This document shows positions 17,039-26,308 of a stretch of 64,000 bases of DNA, piece by piece. The stretch lies in the NCBI RefSeq assembly GCF_023156385.1, contig NZ_JAKZAK010000001.1, forward strand, positions 124,001-188,000, written 5' to 3'. The DNA is from Marinobacter xestospongiae. Its GTDB lineage: Bacteria; Pseudomonadota; Gammaproteobacteria; Pseudomonadales; Oleiphilaceae. The position numbers and the translations under genes are program-made. Numbering within the stretch: the stretch's first letter is position 1; every line of letters begins with the position of its first letter. Below the pieces are notes generated by a model, which was given only the letters and a program-made list of their open reading frames with translations, did not search any database and had not been told where the DNA came from.

Positions 17039-17217
17039 AAGGAACCGCTGATGAACTCGGAATCGCCAGTGCGAGATCGGCGGGCGGTAAGGTGGCAGGT
17101 GGCGGTCCTTGGCACAGGCCGCCACTTGAAGCCGGCGGGTTATGGACTAGTTTGAAAGTTACACCCTACGTCAGCAGGTAGTGGCTCAGTAGGTCCGCGA
17201 ATTAACCAGACGGAACA
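17039..17217 (+). repeat. Decayed copy of the inverted-repeat element
   Basis: The left end (17039-17067, AAGGAACCGCTGATGAACTC...) matches the terminal repeat of the element at 15831-16098 at 25 of 29 positions. The right end near 17198-17217 is a looser inverted match. The 253-bp gap 17016-17268 holds only this remnant, the second repeat at 17180-17214 and the tyrosinase ribosome site. Confidence 0.45.
17180..17214 (+). repeat. Dispersed repeat, copy 1
   Basis: AGTGGCTCAGTAGGTC followed by a variable base and GCGAATTAACC recurs at 58022-58054 on the same strand (27 of 28 core bases). The copies are 40 kb apart in unrelated intergenic regions, so this is a repeat family rather than a shared operator. 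Confidence 0.6.
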
Positions 17218-17268
17218 CTGGTCGATGGTCGCGACGTCAATGTCATGTCGAGTTAAGGAGAACCTGTC

Positions 17269-18771
17269 ATGTCGAGCAGACTACGTACCAACCTAGTTGG
17301 CCAATCCACTACCAACCCAGCCGACCCCATCTACTGGTATGAAAAAGCCGTCAGCCGGATGCGGGGGCGAGATATATCCGATCCCAAAAGCTGGGGGTGG
17401 TGGGCGGCCGTCCACCAGTATTATTTTGAGTCCCCTTTCTGGCACGCTACTTACGACGATGACAAACCCTGGGTTACCGGGCTGGAGAACGGTATCAGGC
17501 CCGGTGATCTGGAGTTTCTGGGCAAGTGCCCGCACGGATCGTTCTATTTTCTGGCCTGGCACAGGCAATACCTGCTGGCGTTCGAAAATGTGATTCGTTC
17601 TGTGCTCAGTGAGCTGCCTGGCGCACCGGACAACTGGGCCTTGCCCTACTGGGACTACACCACATCCGGTACCGAGAATATGGTCATCCCGGAGTCGTTT
17701 CTGGATCAGAGTACAGCGCTGTATTTTCCGGGCAGGCATCACAACAATCTGGATTTCTATGCAGGCACTGTCGAGAGTGTCAGCGATGAGCCTTTCTTTG
17801 AGTTCGGTGGAAGTCAATCTGGCAGTGGCGGCTCACTGGAGGGCACTCCGCACAATGTCATTCACAATGGTGTTGGCGGGGCGATGGGGGATACCAGAAC
17901 GGCAGGCCTTGACCCGATCTTCTATCTCCATCACGCCAACATCGATCGACTCTGGGCAATCTGGACCGAGCTTGGCGGTGAGGTGCTGATTGATGACCGG
18001 GTTCCCTATCCGGGTATCGAATATGCTTTCAAGTGGTTCCATAGTGGCGGCCTCAAGGACGTCAGTCTGTTGTTGGAGGATTTTTCCAGCACCAGGGATA
18101 TTGTGATCCGTGCGCCTGATTCGAGTGTGATTGAAACGATCAGCTATGAGTATGCACCGGCAAGCGGTTTGTCCCGGTTCATACAGGACGTTCAGGATAA
18201 CCGGGCTCCGGAAGCCAGTGTCGCGGCTCTGACTTCTGGTAAGGATGTGAAACCGATGGCTGTCAGAAAATCCAGTGACATCAATACCCTGATCGTCGGC
18301 AATGTGAACAGGCCGATGACGATTTCTGATCAACCAAAGGCCGAAACCCTGCAGGTCCTCGAGGAAAAATCCTTCCGCAATACCCTGAGCCTGTGTCAGG
18401 CGAGCAATACTGCCACTCAGATCAGGGGGGCCAAGGTAAAGCTGGAGGGTGTGGTCACAGACGGAATTCCCATCAACTATCGGGTGACGTTGTATGAACA
18501 CGATGCTGGCGGGCAGAAAACGGGGAATCAGTGGGAGTTGGGCGTGGTTTCCTTTTTCGGCTCTACGCTGTTGAACGGCAAAACCCAGCTGTTTGACGGT
18601 GCGCCAATGTCCACCACCGTTCGTGTACCCAAGCAACACATCGTTGATATCTGCCAGCACTTGCTGGCCAATGGCCACCTGACAGTGCAGTTGGAACCGG
18701 ACGGTGAAACGACAGGTTGTGGCGTCGTGACCATCCAGAAGATTTCACTGGAATTCCATTCCGTGGCCTGA
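17269..18771 (+). CDS. Tyrosinase-family type-3 copper oxidase
   Basis: A 500-residue protein with both copper sites intact. CuA is His49, His89 and His98 (CPHG...AWHRQY). CuB is His195, His199 and the HH pair 221-222 in DPIFYLHHANIDRLWAIW. Cys87, two residues before His89, is placed like the Cys-His thioether of fungal tyrosinases and plant catechol oxidases. The C-terminal half (about 240-500) is an extra domain I cannot assign. There is no signal peptide. It should oxidise phenols or catechols to quinones, possibly for melanin. A strong AAGGAG ribosome site supports the start. The membrane protein 51 bp downstream is a candidate copper-delivery partner. Confidence 0.9.
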   Translation: MSSRLRTNLVGQSTTNPADPIYWYEKAVSRMRGRDISDPKSWGWWAAVHQYYFESPFWHATYDDDKPWVTGLENGIRPGDLEFLGKCPHGSFYFLAWHRQYLLAFENVIRSVLSELPGAPDNWALPYWDYTTSGTENMVIPESFLDQSTALYFPGRHHNNLDFYAGTVESVSDEPFFEFGGSQSGSGGSLEGTPHNVIHNGVGGAMGDTRTAGLDPIFYLHHANIDRLWAIWTELGGEVLIDDRVPYPGIEYAFKWFHSGGLKDVSLLLEDFSSTRDIVIRAPDSSVIETISYEYAPASGLSRFIQDVQDNRAPEASVAALTSGKDVKPMAVRKSSDINTLIVGNVNRPMTISDQPKAETLQVLEEKSFRNTLSLCQASNTATQIRGAKVKLEGVVTDGIPINYRVTLYEHDAGGQKTGNQWELGVVSFFGSTLLNGKTQLFDGAPMSTTVRVPKQHIVDICQHLLANGHLTVQLEPDGETTGCGVVTIQKISLEFHSVA

Positions 18772-18822
18772 CGCCGGCGGGCGCCGCCTGAGTAGGCTGC
18801 GCCCGCTGCCTGGGAGTCTGTT

Positions 18823-19635
18823 ATGGCTTTTCTCGCCAAAGTCCCGTTGTTGTCCCGTTACCAGCCCGGCTGGATGGCCTCGGTTCTGAAGACCCTTGGA
18901 ATCGATCTGGACTACATCGGTAAGTTCAGGGTCAGTGCTGGGCTGTTTGTCGCTCTGTTTGTTGCTGCTTGGGGATCGCTGGCGTATGCGGCGTTTGCCA
19001 GCAACATGCATGTCATGTCTGGCCACGCACCTGGGCACGCCAGTCATGGCGGCGTACTGAGCCTGATGTTGATGGTGCCGGCCATGATGCTGCCGATGAT
19101 TGCCGGGCACCTGCTTCATATCGCCCGCTCATTGAATCCCCGGCATCGCCTCCCGGCCATGAGCTTCTTTTTTGTCTGTTACACCGGCGGTTGGGCCCTC
19201 CTGCTGATGGGCGCACTTTGGTTGGCCTCTGCACTGTCATCGGCTGTGGCGGCCCCTTTTGTACTGCTTGATTGGCTGGCCATTGCCCTGTTTATTGCCG
19301 CTGGATTCTGGGGAAAACACCCTGCCAACAAGGCGTTCAGGAATCGCTGTGGCCGCTATGGCGTTGTGCATGTCACCGGCTTCAAGGTGTATCGCAGTAT
19401 GGCAAGCTATGCCGGAGAGGTTTGGCTCCGGTGTGTGCTTGAGTGTGGTCTGGTGATGGTGGCCATGGTGCTCATGGTTGGACACAGCTTACTGCTGATG
19501 GTGCTGATGACGGCGCTGCTGCTTACTGATCGCTATCTTGTGGTTAGCAAGAACAGGAGTGTGAGTGACGGCTGGATCGCCATTGGCGTCTGGCTGTTGG
19601 TGTCGCAGGTCACCGGGGCTCCCCACCCGTTTTAA
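18823..19635 (+). CDS. DUF2182-like Met/His-rich membrane protein, candidate copper chaperone
   Basis: A 270-residue integral membrane protein with about six to seven helices. The loop after the first helix is Met/His-rich (Met62, His63, Met65, His68, His72, His75), and the next helix carries MLMVPAMMLPMIAGH, a pattern like the AMMxPS helix of DUF2182 predicted metal-binding proteins. It follows the tyrosinase gene in what looks like a two-gene operon. From memory, Marinomonas mediterranea has a comparable tyrosinase plus membrane copper-chaperone pair (ppoB1-ppoB2), which supports a copper-delivery role by analogy only. Confidence 0.7.
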   Translation: MAFLAKVPLLSRYQPGWMASVLKTLGIDLDYIGKFRVSAGLFVALFVAAWGSLAYAAFASNMHVMSGHAPGHASHGGVLSLMLMVPAMMLPMIAGHLLHIARSLNPRHRLPAMSFFFVCYTGGWALLLMGALWLASALSSAVAAPFVLLDWLAIALFIAAGFWGKHPANKAFRNRCGRYGVVHVTGFKVYRSMASYAGEVWLRCVLECGLVMVAMVLMVGHSLLLMVLMTALLLTDRYLVVSKNRSVSDGWIAIGVWLLVSQVTGAPHPF

Positions 19636-19693
19636 GGAAACAGCTGTCGCCCGGGCTCGCGCAGTGAAAGAGGCTCCCAAGCTCTGGACTCAC

Positions 19694-19726
19694 CGGGCAA
19701 AGTACCACCAGTCGGTACTTTGCCCG
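19694..19726. terminator. Bidirectional hairpin between convergent operons
   Basis: A perfect 13-bp stem (CGGGCAAAGTACC pairing with GGTACTTTGCCCG, 7-base loop) sits in the 99-bp gap between the tyrosinase unit (plus) and the liu operon (minus). The T-tracts on either side are weak, but position and stem strength support termination both ways. Confidence 0.7.
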
Positions 19727-19734
19727 ATTCTGGC

Positions 19735-20628
19735 CTACATCCTGAAGGTCTTGCCAACCCTCGACGGGTTATCCCTTTCCAGGAAATCGCAGATTTCATT
19801 TCCCACTGCCGCCAGGGCTTCAAGGTCGATGCCGGTGTCGAAACCTTCACCGTCCAGCAGGTACAGCACATCTTCGGTGGCGACGTTGCCAGTGGCACCA
19901 TTGGCATAAGGACAACCGCCGAGGCCGGCGACGGCGCTGTCGAAGATGCGGATGCCCCGTTCCAGCGAGGCGTAGATGTTGGCCACGGCCTGGCCACGGG
20001 TGTCGTGGCAATGCAGGGCCAGCTTCTTCACCGGCAGGAGCGGTAGCACTGCATCCAGCAGCGCATGAATCTCTTTGGGGCGGGCGACGCCGATGGTGTC
20101 GCCCAGGGAAATTTCATCGGCCCCCAGGGCCAGCAGCTGTTCCACCACCGGTGCCACCTGGGATGGCTGGATGGCGCCCTCATAGGGGCATCCGACCACG
20201 CAGGAGACGTAGGCGCGCAGACGTTTGCCGGCAGCCTTGGCACCTTCCGCAACCGGCCGGAAGCGTTCGATGCTCTCCGCGATGGTGCAGTTGATGTTGC
20301 GCTGGGTGAAGCTTTCCGAGGCGGCGGTGAAGACCGCGCAGACATCGGCATCGGCCGCCAGGGCGCCCTCCAGGCCTTTCTGGTTCGGTGTCAGCACTTC
20401 CACCGACAGGCCGTCACGGCGTTTGATACCGGCAATGACCTGGTCGGTGTTGGCCATTTGCGGTACCCACTTGGGGGACACGAAACTGCCGGCCTCGATG
20501 CGATCAAGGCCGGTGCCGGCGAGGGCGTTGAACCAGCGGGCGCGGACGTCCGCCGGTACCGGGGTGGCCTCGTTCTGGAGGCCGTCCCGCAGTCCCATTT
20601 CCACCAGGGTGACGAACTCCCGGCTCAT
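19735..20628 (-). CDS. liuE: Hydroxymethylglutaryl-CoA lyase
   Basis: A 297-residue TIM-barrel lyase that splits HMG-CoA into acetyl-CoA and acetoacetate, the last step of leucine degradation. Visible signatures are EMGLRDGLQNE near the N terminus, VSCVVGCPYEG, the metal-site HCHDTRGQA, and the active-site loop GLGGCPYANGATGN. Family length is normal. Its start overlaps the stop of liuD by 4 bp. It is the last gene of the operon, closed by the hairpin at 19694-19726. Confidence 0.96.
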   Translation of the reverse strand: MSREFVTLVEMGLRDGLQNEATPVPADVRARWFNALAGTGLDRIEAGSFVSPKWVPQMANTDQVIAGIKRRDGLSVEVLTPNQKGLEGALAADADVCAVFTAASESFTQRNINCTIAESIERFRPVAEGAKAAGKRLRAYVSCVVGCPYEGAIQPSQVAPVVEQLLALGADEISLGDTIGVARPKEIHALLDAVLPLLPVKKLALHCHDTRGQAVANIYASLERGIRIFDSAVAGLGGCPYANGATGNVATEDVLYLLDGEGFDTGIDLEALAAVGNEICDFLERDNPSRVGKTFRM

Positions 20629-22640
20629 GACGCCTCCTCAGCTTCGAACTCCACCAGCACCTGACCGGAGCCGACGTTGTCGCCCTCGTTGCAGTGTACG
20701 GCGGCGATGGTGCCTTTGACCGGTGCGCGCAGGGTGTGTTCCATTTTCATCGCCTCAAGCGCAACCAGCGAGGTGCCGGCGTCCACGGTGTCGCCGGGCT
20801 GGCAGGTAACCGCAGTGATGCGGCCGTGCATCGGTGCCTTGAGCTGGCCGTCGCCCGCGGCATCACCGGCCTGTTCTTCGGGATGGTTGACCAGCGCTTC
20901 CCAGTGGACGGCGTTGGCAAAGACCCCCAGGCGCTCGCCGTGGGCAGCCCAGCCCAGCTTCACGGTACGGCCATTGAGGCGGACAATGACGCCGTCGCTA
21001 TCCGGGTCATCCCGCCAGTTGAGTGCGATGGAGCGGTCTTCGCTGTCCAGTTGCACCTTGCCGTGGCCGGTGGATTCCAGCCAGTAGTGCAGAGTGTCGT
21101 CCTCGCTGCCGATGCGCAGTTCACAGCGCTGACTGCAGGGCCCGCCCAGGCGGTAGCTGTCGCCGGCGGTCCACGGAGAGGTCCAGCGGGAGGCGGCTTC
21201 GTCCAGCAGCGCGGAGTTGGTTGCGCGGTACCAGGCCAGCCAGCTCAGTGCCATCTGTTCGCGATGATCGAACGCCTGTTTGGCCAGTGAGTCGGCCTGC
21301 TGTTCAATGAAATGGGTGGTCAGCCGGCCCTCGGCAAACTCGGTGTGTTCCAGCACCCGACAGACATAGTCGATGTTCAGGGTCACACCCAGGGCTCGGT
21401 AGTGGGCGAGGGCGTCCACCAAGCGCTGGCGGGCCTCATCACGGGTGTGGCCATAGGCGATGACCTTGGCCAGCATGGGGTCGTACCAGGGGGTGATCTC
21501 CTGCCCCTGGCACACGCCCGAATCCACCCGCACCCCCGGCAGCTTGTCCGGCTCGCTCAGGCTGAACAGGGTTCCGGTGACCGGCAGAAAGTCGTTGTCC
21601 GGGTCTTCGGCGTACACCCGGGCTTCCATGGCATGGCCTCTGTAGTGCAGGGCGTCCTGGCTCCAGGGCAGGGTTTCGCCCTGGGCCACCTTGAGCTGCC
21701 ATTCCACCAGATCGAGGCCGGTGATCAGCTCGGTGACCGGGTGTTCCACCTGCAGCCGGGTGTTCATTTCCATGAAGTAGAAGCCGGCGCCGGGCTCGTA
21801 GAGAAACTCGACGGTACCGGCACCGACGTATCCGATGGCCTCACCGCAGCGAACCGCGGCTTCGCCCATCTCCCGGCGGACGTCGTCCGGAATGTTGGGC
21901 GCGGGTGCTTCCTCAATGATTTTCTGGTGTCGACGCTGCACCGAGCAGTCGCGATCAAACAGGTAGCGGCCGTTGCCGTGCTTGTCGAACATCACCTGGA
22001 CTTCGACGTGGCGCGGGTTCTCCAGGTAGCGCTCAATCAACAGATGAGGATCGCCAAAGCTTGAGGTGGCCTCACGCTGGGCGGCCGCCACGGCGTCGTC
22101 CACTTCCGCCAGCGAACGCACCACCCGCATGCCCTTGCCACCACCACCGGCACTGGCTTTGATCAGGAGCGGGAATCCGGTGTGCTCGGCCTCCTGGCGG
22201 AACCTGTCGGCGCTCTGGTCATCGCCGTGATAGCCCGGCACCAGGGGCACGCCGGCTTTCTCCATCAGCGCCTTGGCGGCACTCTTGGAACCCATGGCGG
22301 CGATTGAGGCCGCCGGCGGACCAACAAAGTGGATACCTTCGGCCTCGCAGCGTTCTGCCAATTCTGTGTTTTCGGACAGAAAACCGTACCCCGGGTGGAT
22401 GGCGTTGGCGCCGGTCTTGCGGGCCGCGTCGAGGATGTGATCGACCTTGAGATAGCTCTCAGAGGCGGCTGCCGGACCAATGCAGACCGCCTCGTCGGCG
22501 AAGTCGACAAACGGCGCCCGGGCGTCGGCCTCGGAGTAAACCGCAACGCAGCGAATGCCCATGGTCTGTGCGGTCTTCATGACGCGCAGGGCGATCTCGC
22601 CCCGGTTGGCAACCAGCAGAGTGTGAATGTGTTGAGTCAT
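20625..22640 (-). CDS. liuD: 3-methylcrotonyl-CoA carboxylase, biotin-containing alpha subunit
   Basis: A 671-residue subunit with biotin carboxylase domains (about 5-450; ATP-grasp GGGGKGM and MNTRLQVEHPVTE) and a C-terminal biotinyl domain whose carrier Lys is 632 in EAMKMEH. It carboxylates biotin for transfer to 3-methylcrotonyl-CoA by the beta subunit LiuB encoded two genes upstream. Gene order liuB-C-D-E is the common gammaproteobacterial one. The next gene upstream ends 3 bp before its start. Confidence 0.96.
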   Translation of the reverse strand: MTQHIHTLLVANRGEIALRVMKTAQTMGIRCVAVYSEADARAPFVDFADEAVCIGPAAASESYLKVDHILDAARKTGANAIHPGYGFLSENTELAERCEAEGIHFVGPPAASIAAMGSKSAAKALMEKAGVPLVPGYHGDDQSADRFRQEAEHTGFPLLIKASAGGGGKGMRVVRSLAEVDDAVAAAQREATSSFGDPHLLIERYLENPRHVEVQVMFDKHGNGRYLFDRDCSVQRRHQKIIEEAPAPNIPDDVRREMGEAAVRCGEAIGYVGAGTVEFLYEPGAGFYFMEMNTRLQVEHPVTELITGLDLVEWQLKVAQGETLPWSQDALHYRGHAMEARVYAEDPDNDFLPVTGTLFSLSEPDKLPGVRVDSGVCQGQEITPWYDPMLAKVIAYGHTRDEARQRLVDALAHYRALGVTLNIDYVCRVLEHTEFAEGRLTTHFIEQQADSLAKQAFDHREQMALSWLAWYRATNSALLDEAASRWTSPWTAGDSYRLGGPCSQRCELRIGSEDDTLHYWLESTGHGKVQLDSEDRSIALNWRDDPDSDGVIVRLNGRTVKLGWAAHGERLGVFANAVHWEALVNHPEEQAGDAAGDGQLKAPMHGRITAVTCQPGDTVDAGTSLVALEAMKMEHTLRAPVKGTIAAVHCNEGDNVGSGQVLVEFEAEEAS

Positions 22641-22643
22641 GGT

Positions 22644-23435
22644 TTACTCCTGAATCCAGCTCGGTGCGCGCTTCTCCAGGAAGGCGCTCAGCCCTTCCTG
22701 ACCTTCGTCGCTGGTGCGCAGGTGGGCAATCAGGTCCGCGGTGTAGCGGATCAGCTCTTCGTCCGGCTGGTTGTGGCCGGTACGGGCAATCAGTTCTTTG
22801 CAGGCGCCAAGGGCCTGAGGGCTGTTCTTCAGCAGCCGGTCCACCAGTCGGTTGACGGTATCGTCGAGAGACTCGGCGGTCACGGTCTCGTGGACCAGCC
22901 CCAGATCGACGGCCCGGGTGGCGGAGATTTCCTCGGCGGTGAGGAAATAGCGCCGGGCCTGGCGGGCACCCAGTACCCGGATGACGTAGGGGCCGATGGC
23001 CGCCGGTGCCAGTCCGAGGCGGACCTCGCTGAGGCAGAAACGGGCATCGTCGGAGGCAATGGCGATGTCACAGGCGCTCACCAGACCCACGGCGCCGCCA
23101 AAGGCCGCTCCCTGTACCCGCGCGATGGTCGGTTTGGGGGACAGGTCGATGGCCTTGAGCATGCCGGCCAGGGCGCGGGCGTCTTCCCGGTTCTCGTCCG
23201 CGCTCAGGGTGGCGGTGTGTTTCATCCAGTTGAGGTCGGCCCCGGCGGAGAAGTGCTTGCCATCGCCGGCCAGCACAATCACCCGGCAGGCGGGATCTTC
23301 TGACGCCAGCTTCACCGCGTCGGTGAGGGCGCGGATGATGTCGGCATCGAAGGCGTTGCGCTTGTCCGGCCGGTTGAGGGTAATTCGTGTCACACCCCGG
23401 GCATCGGTTTCGTAACGTACGGCGTTGTCACTCAT
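22644..23435 (-). CDS. liuC: Methylglutaconyl-CoA hydratase
   Basis: A 263-residue enoyl-CoA hydratase/crotonase-family enzyme converting 3-methylglutaconyl-CoA to HMG-CoA. Oxyanion-hole regions are HFSAGADLNWMK and GAAFGGAVGLVSACDIAIAS, and the RITLNRPDKRNAFD opening is typical. The start at 23435 is preferred because GGAGG lies 5 bp before it; an ATG five codons earlier overlaps the liuB stop and lacks a ribosome site. Confidence 0.93.
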   Translation of the reverse strand: MSDNAVRYETDARGVTRITLNRPDKRNAFDADIIRALTDAVKLASEDPACRVIVLAGDGKHFSAGADLNWMKHTATLSADENREDARALAGMLKAIDLSPKPTIARVQGAAFGGAVGLVSACDIAIASDDARFCLSEVRLGLAPAAIGPYVIRVLGARQARRYFLTAEEISATRAVDLGLVHETVTAESLDDTVNRLVDRLLKNSPQALGACKELIARTGHNQPDEELIRYTADLIAHLRTSDEGQEGLSAFLEKRAPSWIQE

Positions 23436-23446
23436 GGTTGCCTCCA

Positions 23447-25054
23447 TCACATTCTGAAGATGCCGAAGCGGGTGTCTTCGGGCGGTGCATTGAGCGCGGC
23501 AGACAGACTCAGGCCCAGCACCCGGCGGGTGTCAGCCGGATCGATGATGCCGTCGTCCCACAGCCGCGCACTGGCGTAGTAGGGGCTGGACTGGCGTTCG
23601 AACTGGTCGATCACCGGCTGCTTGAAGGCTTGCTCCTCGTCGTCGGACCAGCTCTCGCCGCGGCGTTCGATGCCGGTGCGTTTGACGTCCGCCAGCACAC
23701 CGGCGGCCTGCTCGCCACCCATCACTGCGATACGGGCGTTGGGCCACATGAACATGAAACGGGGCTTGTAGGCGCGGCCACACATGCCGTAGTTGCCGGC
23801 CCCGAAACTGCCACCGATCACCACGGTGAGTTTGGGCACCCGGGCGCAGGCCACCGCGGTCACCATCTTGGCGCCGTGCTTGGCAATGCCTTCGTGCTCG
23901 GCGTCTTTGCCCACCATGAAGCCGGTGATGTTCTGCAGGAAGATCAGCGGAATGCCCCGCTGGCTGCACAGCTCAATAAAGTGGGCGCCTTTCTGGGCGG
24001 ACTCCGAAAACAGGATGCCGTTGTTGGCGACGATGCCCACCGGCATGCCGTACAGGTGGCCGAAACCACAGATCAGCGATTTGCCGTAGTTGGCCTTGAA
24101 CTCGTCAAACTCCGAACCGTCCACCAGCCGGGCGATCACTTCCTTGACGTCGTAGGGCGTACGCAGGTCACTGGGAATCAGGCCATACAGGTCCTCGGCC
24201 GGGTACAGCGGCTCTACTGGCTCTCGCAGGGCCATGTGGTCCGGGCGTTTGTAGTTGAGGTTGGCGATGCAGCGGCGGGCCCGCTCCAGCGCTTCCGCCT
24301 CGGTGTTGGCGTAGTGGTCGGCCACCCCGGAGATGCCGGTGTGGACGTCGGCGCCACCCAGGTCTTCGGCACTGACGGTCTCGCCGGTCGCCGCTTTGAC
24401 CAGCGGCGGGCCGGCCAGGAAGATCGAGCTCTGGCCCTTGACCATGATGCTCTCATCCGCCATGGCCGGCACGTAGGCGCCGCCGGCGGTACACAGTCCC
24501 AGCACCACCGCAATCTGGGCAATGCCCTTGGACGACATGTTGGCCTGGCGATAGAAGATGTGGCCAAAGTGCTCGGCATCCGGGAAGACTTCGTCCTGCT
24601 GGGGCAGGTTGGCACCGCCGGAATCCACCAGGTAGATGCACGGCAGGTGGTTTTCCTCGGCGATGGTCTGGGCGCGGATGTGCTTCTTCACCGTCAGCGG
24701 GTAGTAGGTACCGCCCTTCACCGTGGAGTCGTTGGCCACGATCATGCACTCGACGCCGTGAACCCGGCCGATACCGGCGACCACACCGGCGGCGGGTACC
24801 TTGTCGTCGTAGACGTCCTCGGCGGCGAAGGCGCCGATCTCAAGGAACGGCGAGCCGGGGTCCAGCACCCGCTGGATGCGGTCCCGGGGCAGCAGTTTGC
24901 CGCGGTCGGTGTGGCGCTTCTGGGCCTTTTCACCACCGCCCTGGGCGATGGTGTCGTGGCGGTTGCGAAGTTCTTCCACCAGGGCCTGCATGTGTTCGCG
25001 GCGCTGGCGGAATTCCTCGGAATTCGGTTGAACCTGGGTATGGAGAATAGCCAT
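23447..25054 (-). CDS. liuB: 3-methylcrotonyl-CoA carboxylase, carboxyltransferase beta subunit
   Basis: A 535-residue acyl-CoA carboxyltransferase. It contains the paired crotonase-like folds with [13 protein letters not shown] in the N-terminal half and [16 protein letters not shown] in the C-terminal half, both characteristic of methylcrotonyl-CoA carboxylase beta. It partners LiuD. It lies 17 bp downstream of liuA on the same strand. Confidence 0.96.
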   Translation of the reverse strand: MAILHTQVQPNSEEFRQRREHMQALVEELRNRHDTIAQGGGEKAQKRHTDRGKLLPRDRIQRVLDPGSPFLEIGAFAAEDVYDDKVPAAGVVAGIGRVHGVECMIVANDSTVKGGTYYPLTVKKHIRAQTIAEENHLPCIYLVDSGGANLPQQDEVFPDAEHFGHIFYRQANMSSKGIAQIAVVLGLCTAGGAYVPAMADESIMVKGQSSIFLAGPPLVKAATGETVSAEDLGGADVHTGISGVADHYANTEAEALERARRCIANLNYKRPDHMALREPVEPLYPAEDLYGLIPSDLRTPYDVKEVIARLVDGSEFDEFKANYGKSLICGFGHLYGMPVGIVANNGILFSESAQKGAHFIELCSQRGIPLIFLQNITGFMVGKDAEHEGIAKHGAKMVTAVACARVPKLTVVIGGSFGAGNYGMCGRAYKPRFMFMWPNARIAVMGGEQAAGVLADVKRTGIERRGESWSDDEEQAFKQPVIDQFERQSSPYYASARLWDDGIIDPADTRRVLGLSLSAALNAPPEDTRFGIFRM

Positions 25055-25071
25055 GTGTAACGCCTCTACCC

Positions 25072-26241
25072 TTAACGGGATTCCTTGAACAGTTCGCGGC
25101 CGATCAGCATGCGGCGGATTTCCTGGGTGCCGGCGCCGATTTCATAGAGCTTGGCGTCCCGCAGCAGGCGGCCGGTGGCGTAGTCGTTGATGTAGCCGTT
25201 GCCGCCGAGGATCTGGATCGCTTCCAGGGCCATCTTGGTGGCGCGCTCGGAGGTGTAGAGAATGGCGCCGGCGGCGTCCTTGCGGGTGGTCTCGCCACGG
25301 TCGCAGGCCTGGGCCACGGCGTAGAGGTAAGAGCGGGAGGCCGCCAGCTCGGTGTACATGTCCGCCAGTTTGCCCTGGATCAGCTGGAATTCGCCGATGG
25401 GCTGATCGAACTGTTTGCGCTCGTGAACGTAGGGCACCACGATGTCCATGCAGGCCTGCATGATGCCGACCGGACCACCGGAGAGCACCACCCGCTCGTA
25501 ATCGAGGCCGGACATCAGCACCTTAACGCCCTGGTTCTCGCCCCCCAGAATGTTCTCTTCAGGAATCTCCACGTCTTCGAAGATCAGCTCGCAGGTGTTG
25601 GAGCCGCGCATGCCCAGCTTGTCCAGCTTGGGCCCACGGGAGAAGCCCTTCCAATCCCGCTCGACGATGAACGCGGTGATGCCGTGCGGGCCCTTGGACA
25701 CATCGGTCTTGGCGTAGATCACGTAGGTGTTGGCATCGGGGCCGTTGGTGATCCACATCTTGCTGCCGTTGAGGATGTAGCGGTCGCCTTTCTTGTCGGC
25801 CCGCAGCTTCATGCTCACCACGTCGGAACCGGCATTGGGCTCACTCATGGCGAGGGCGCCAATGTGCTCACCGCTTACCAGCTTGGGCAGGTACTTTGCT
25901 TTCTGTTCCGGTGTGCCGTTGCGGTGAATCTGGTTGACGCACAGGTTGGAGTGGGCGCCGTAGCTCAGGCCAATGCTGGCGGACGCGCGGCTGATTTCCT
26001 CCACCGCGATCACGTGAGCCAGGTAGCCCATCTCGCTGCCGCCATACTCCTCGCTCACAGTCATCCCCAGCAGCCCCATCTCACCGAGGCGTGGCCACAG
26101 GTCGTTGGGGAACTGGTTGTCCTTGTCGGTCTTCTCGGCGATGGGGGCGATGTGGTCTGTGGCAAAGGCGTTGACCTGATCCCGCAGCATGTCGGGCGTT
26201 TCGCCGAGGTTGAAGTTGAGGGAGGTGTATTGGCTTTTCAT
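25072..26241 (-). CDS. liuA: Isovaleryl-CoA dehydrogenase
   Basis: A 389-residue FAD acyl-CoA dehydrogenase that opens the CoA-ester part of leucine degradation. The catalytic Glu is in the isovaleryl-specific segment [16 protein letters not shown] (about 240-255), and the C terminus has [27 protein letters not shown] in two conserved blocks. Electrons would pass to ETF. It is separated from the upstream synthetase gene by a GC-rich hairpin. Confidence 0.95.
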   Translation of the reverse strand: MKSQYTSLNFNLGETPDMLRDQVNAFATDHIAPIAEKTDKDNQFPNDLWPRLGEMGLLGMTVSEEYGGSEMGYLAHVIAVEEISRASASIGLSYGAHSNLCVNQIHRNGTPEQKAKYLPKLVSGEHIGALAMSEPNAGSDVVSMKLRADKKGDRYILNGSKMWITNGPDANTYVIYAKTDVSKGPHGITAFIVERDWKGFSRGPKLDKLGMRGSNTCELIFEDVEIPEENILGGENQGVKVLMSGLDYERVVLSGGPVGIMQACMDIVVPYVHERKQFDQPIGEFQLIQGKLADMYTELAASRSYLYAVAQACDRGETTRKDAAGAILYTSERATKMALEAIQILGGNGYINDYATGRLLRDAKLYEIGAGTQEIRRMLIGRELFKESR

Positions 26242-26256
26242 CTGTGTGCTCCGTGG

Positions 26257-26277
26257 GCCCGCCCGAAAGGGGCGGGC
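26257..26277 (-). terminator. Intercistronic hairpin between synthetase and liuA
   Basis: GCCCGCCC and GGGCGGGC form an 8-bp GC stem around a short GAAAG loop in the 67-bp gap inside the liu operon. The minus-strand tail is not T-rich. It may act as an mRNA end-protecting or partial-termination element rather than a full stop. Confidence 0.5.
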
Positions 26278-26308
26278 ATCTTGTTGTTGGCTTGAATGGA
26301 TGCCGGGC

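Noticed and set aside
23387..25060. A 557-codon open frame on the plus strand opposite liuB
   Set aside because: It is the antisense shadow of a high-GC gene; the minus-strand product has full carboxyltransferase motifs and the plus frame shows none.
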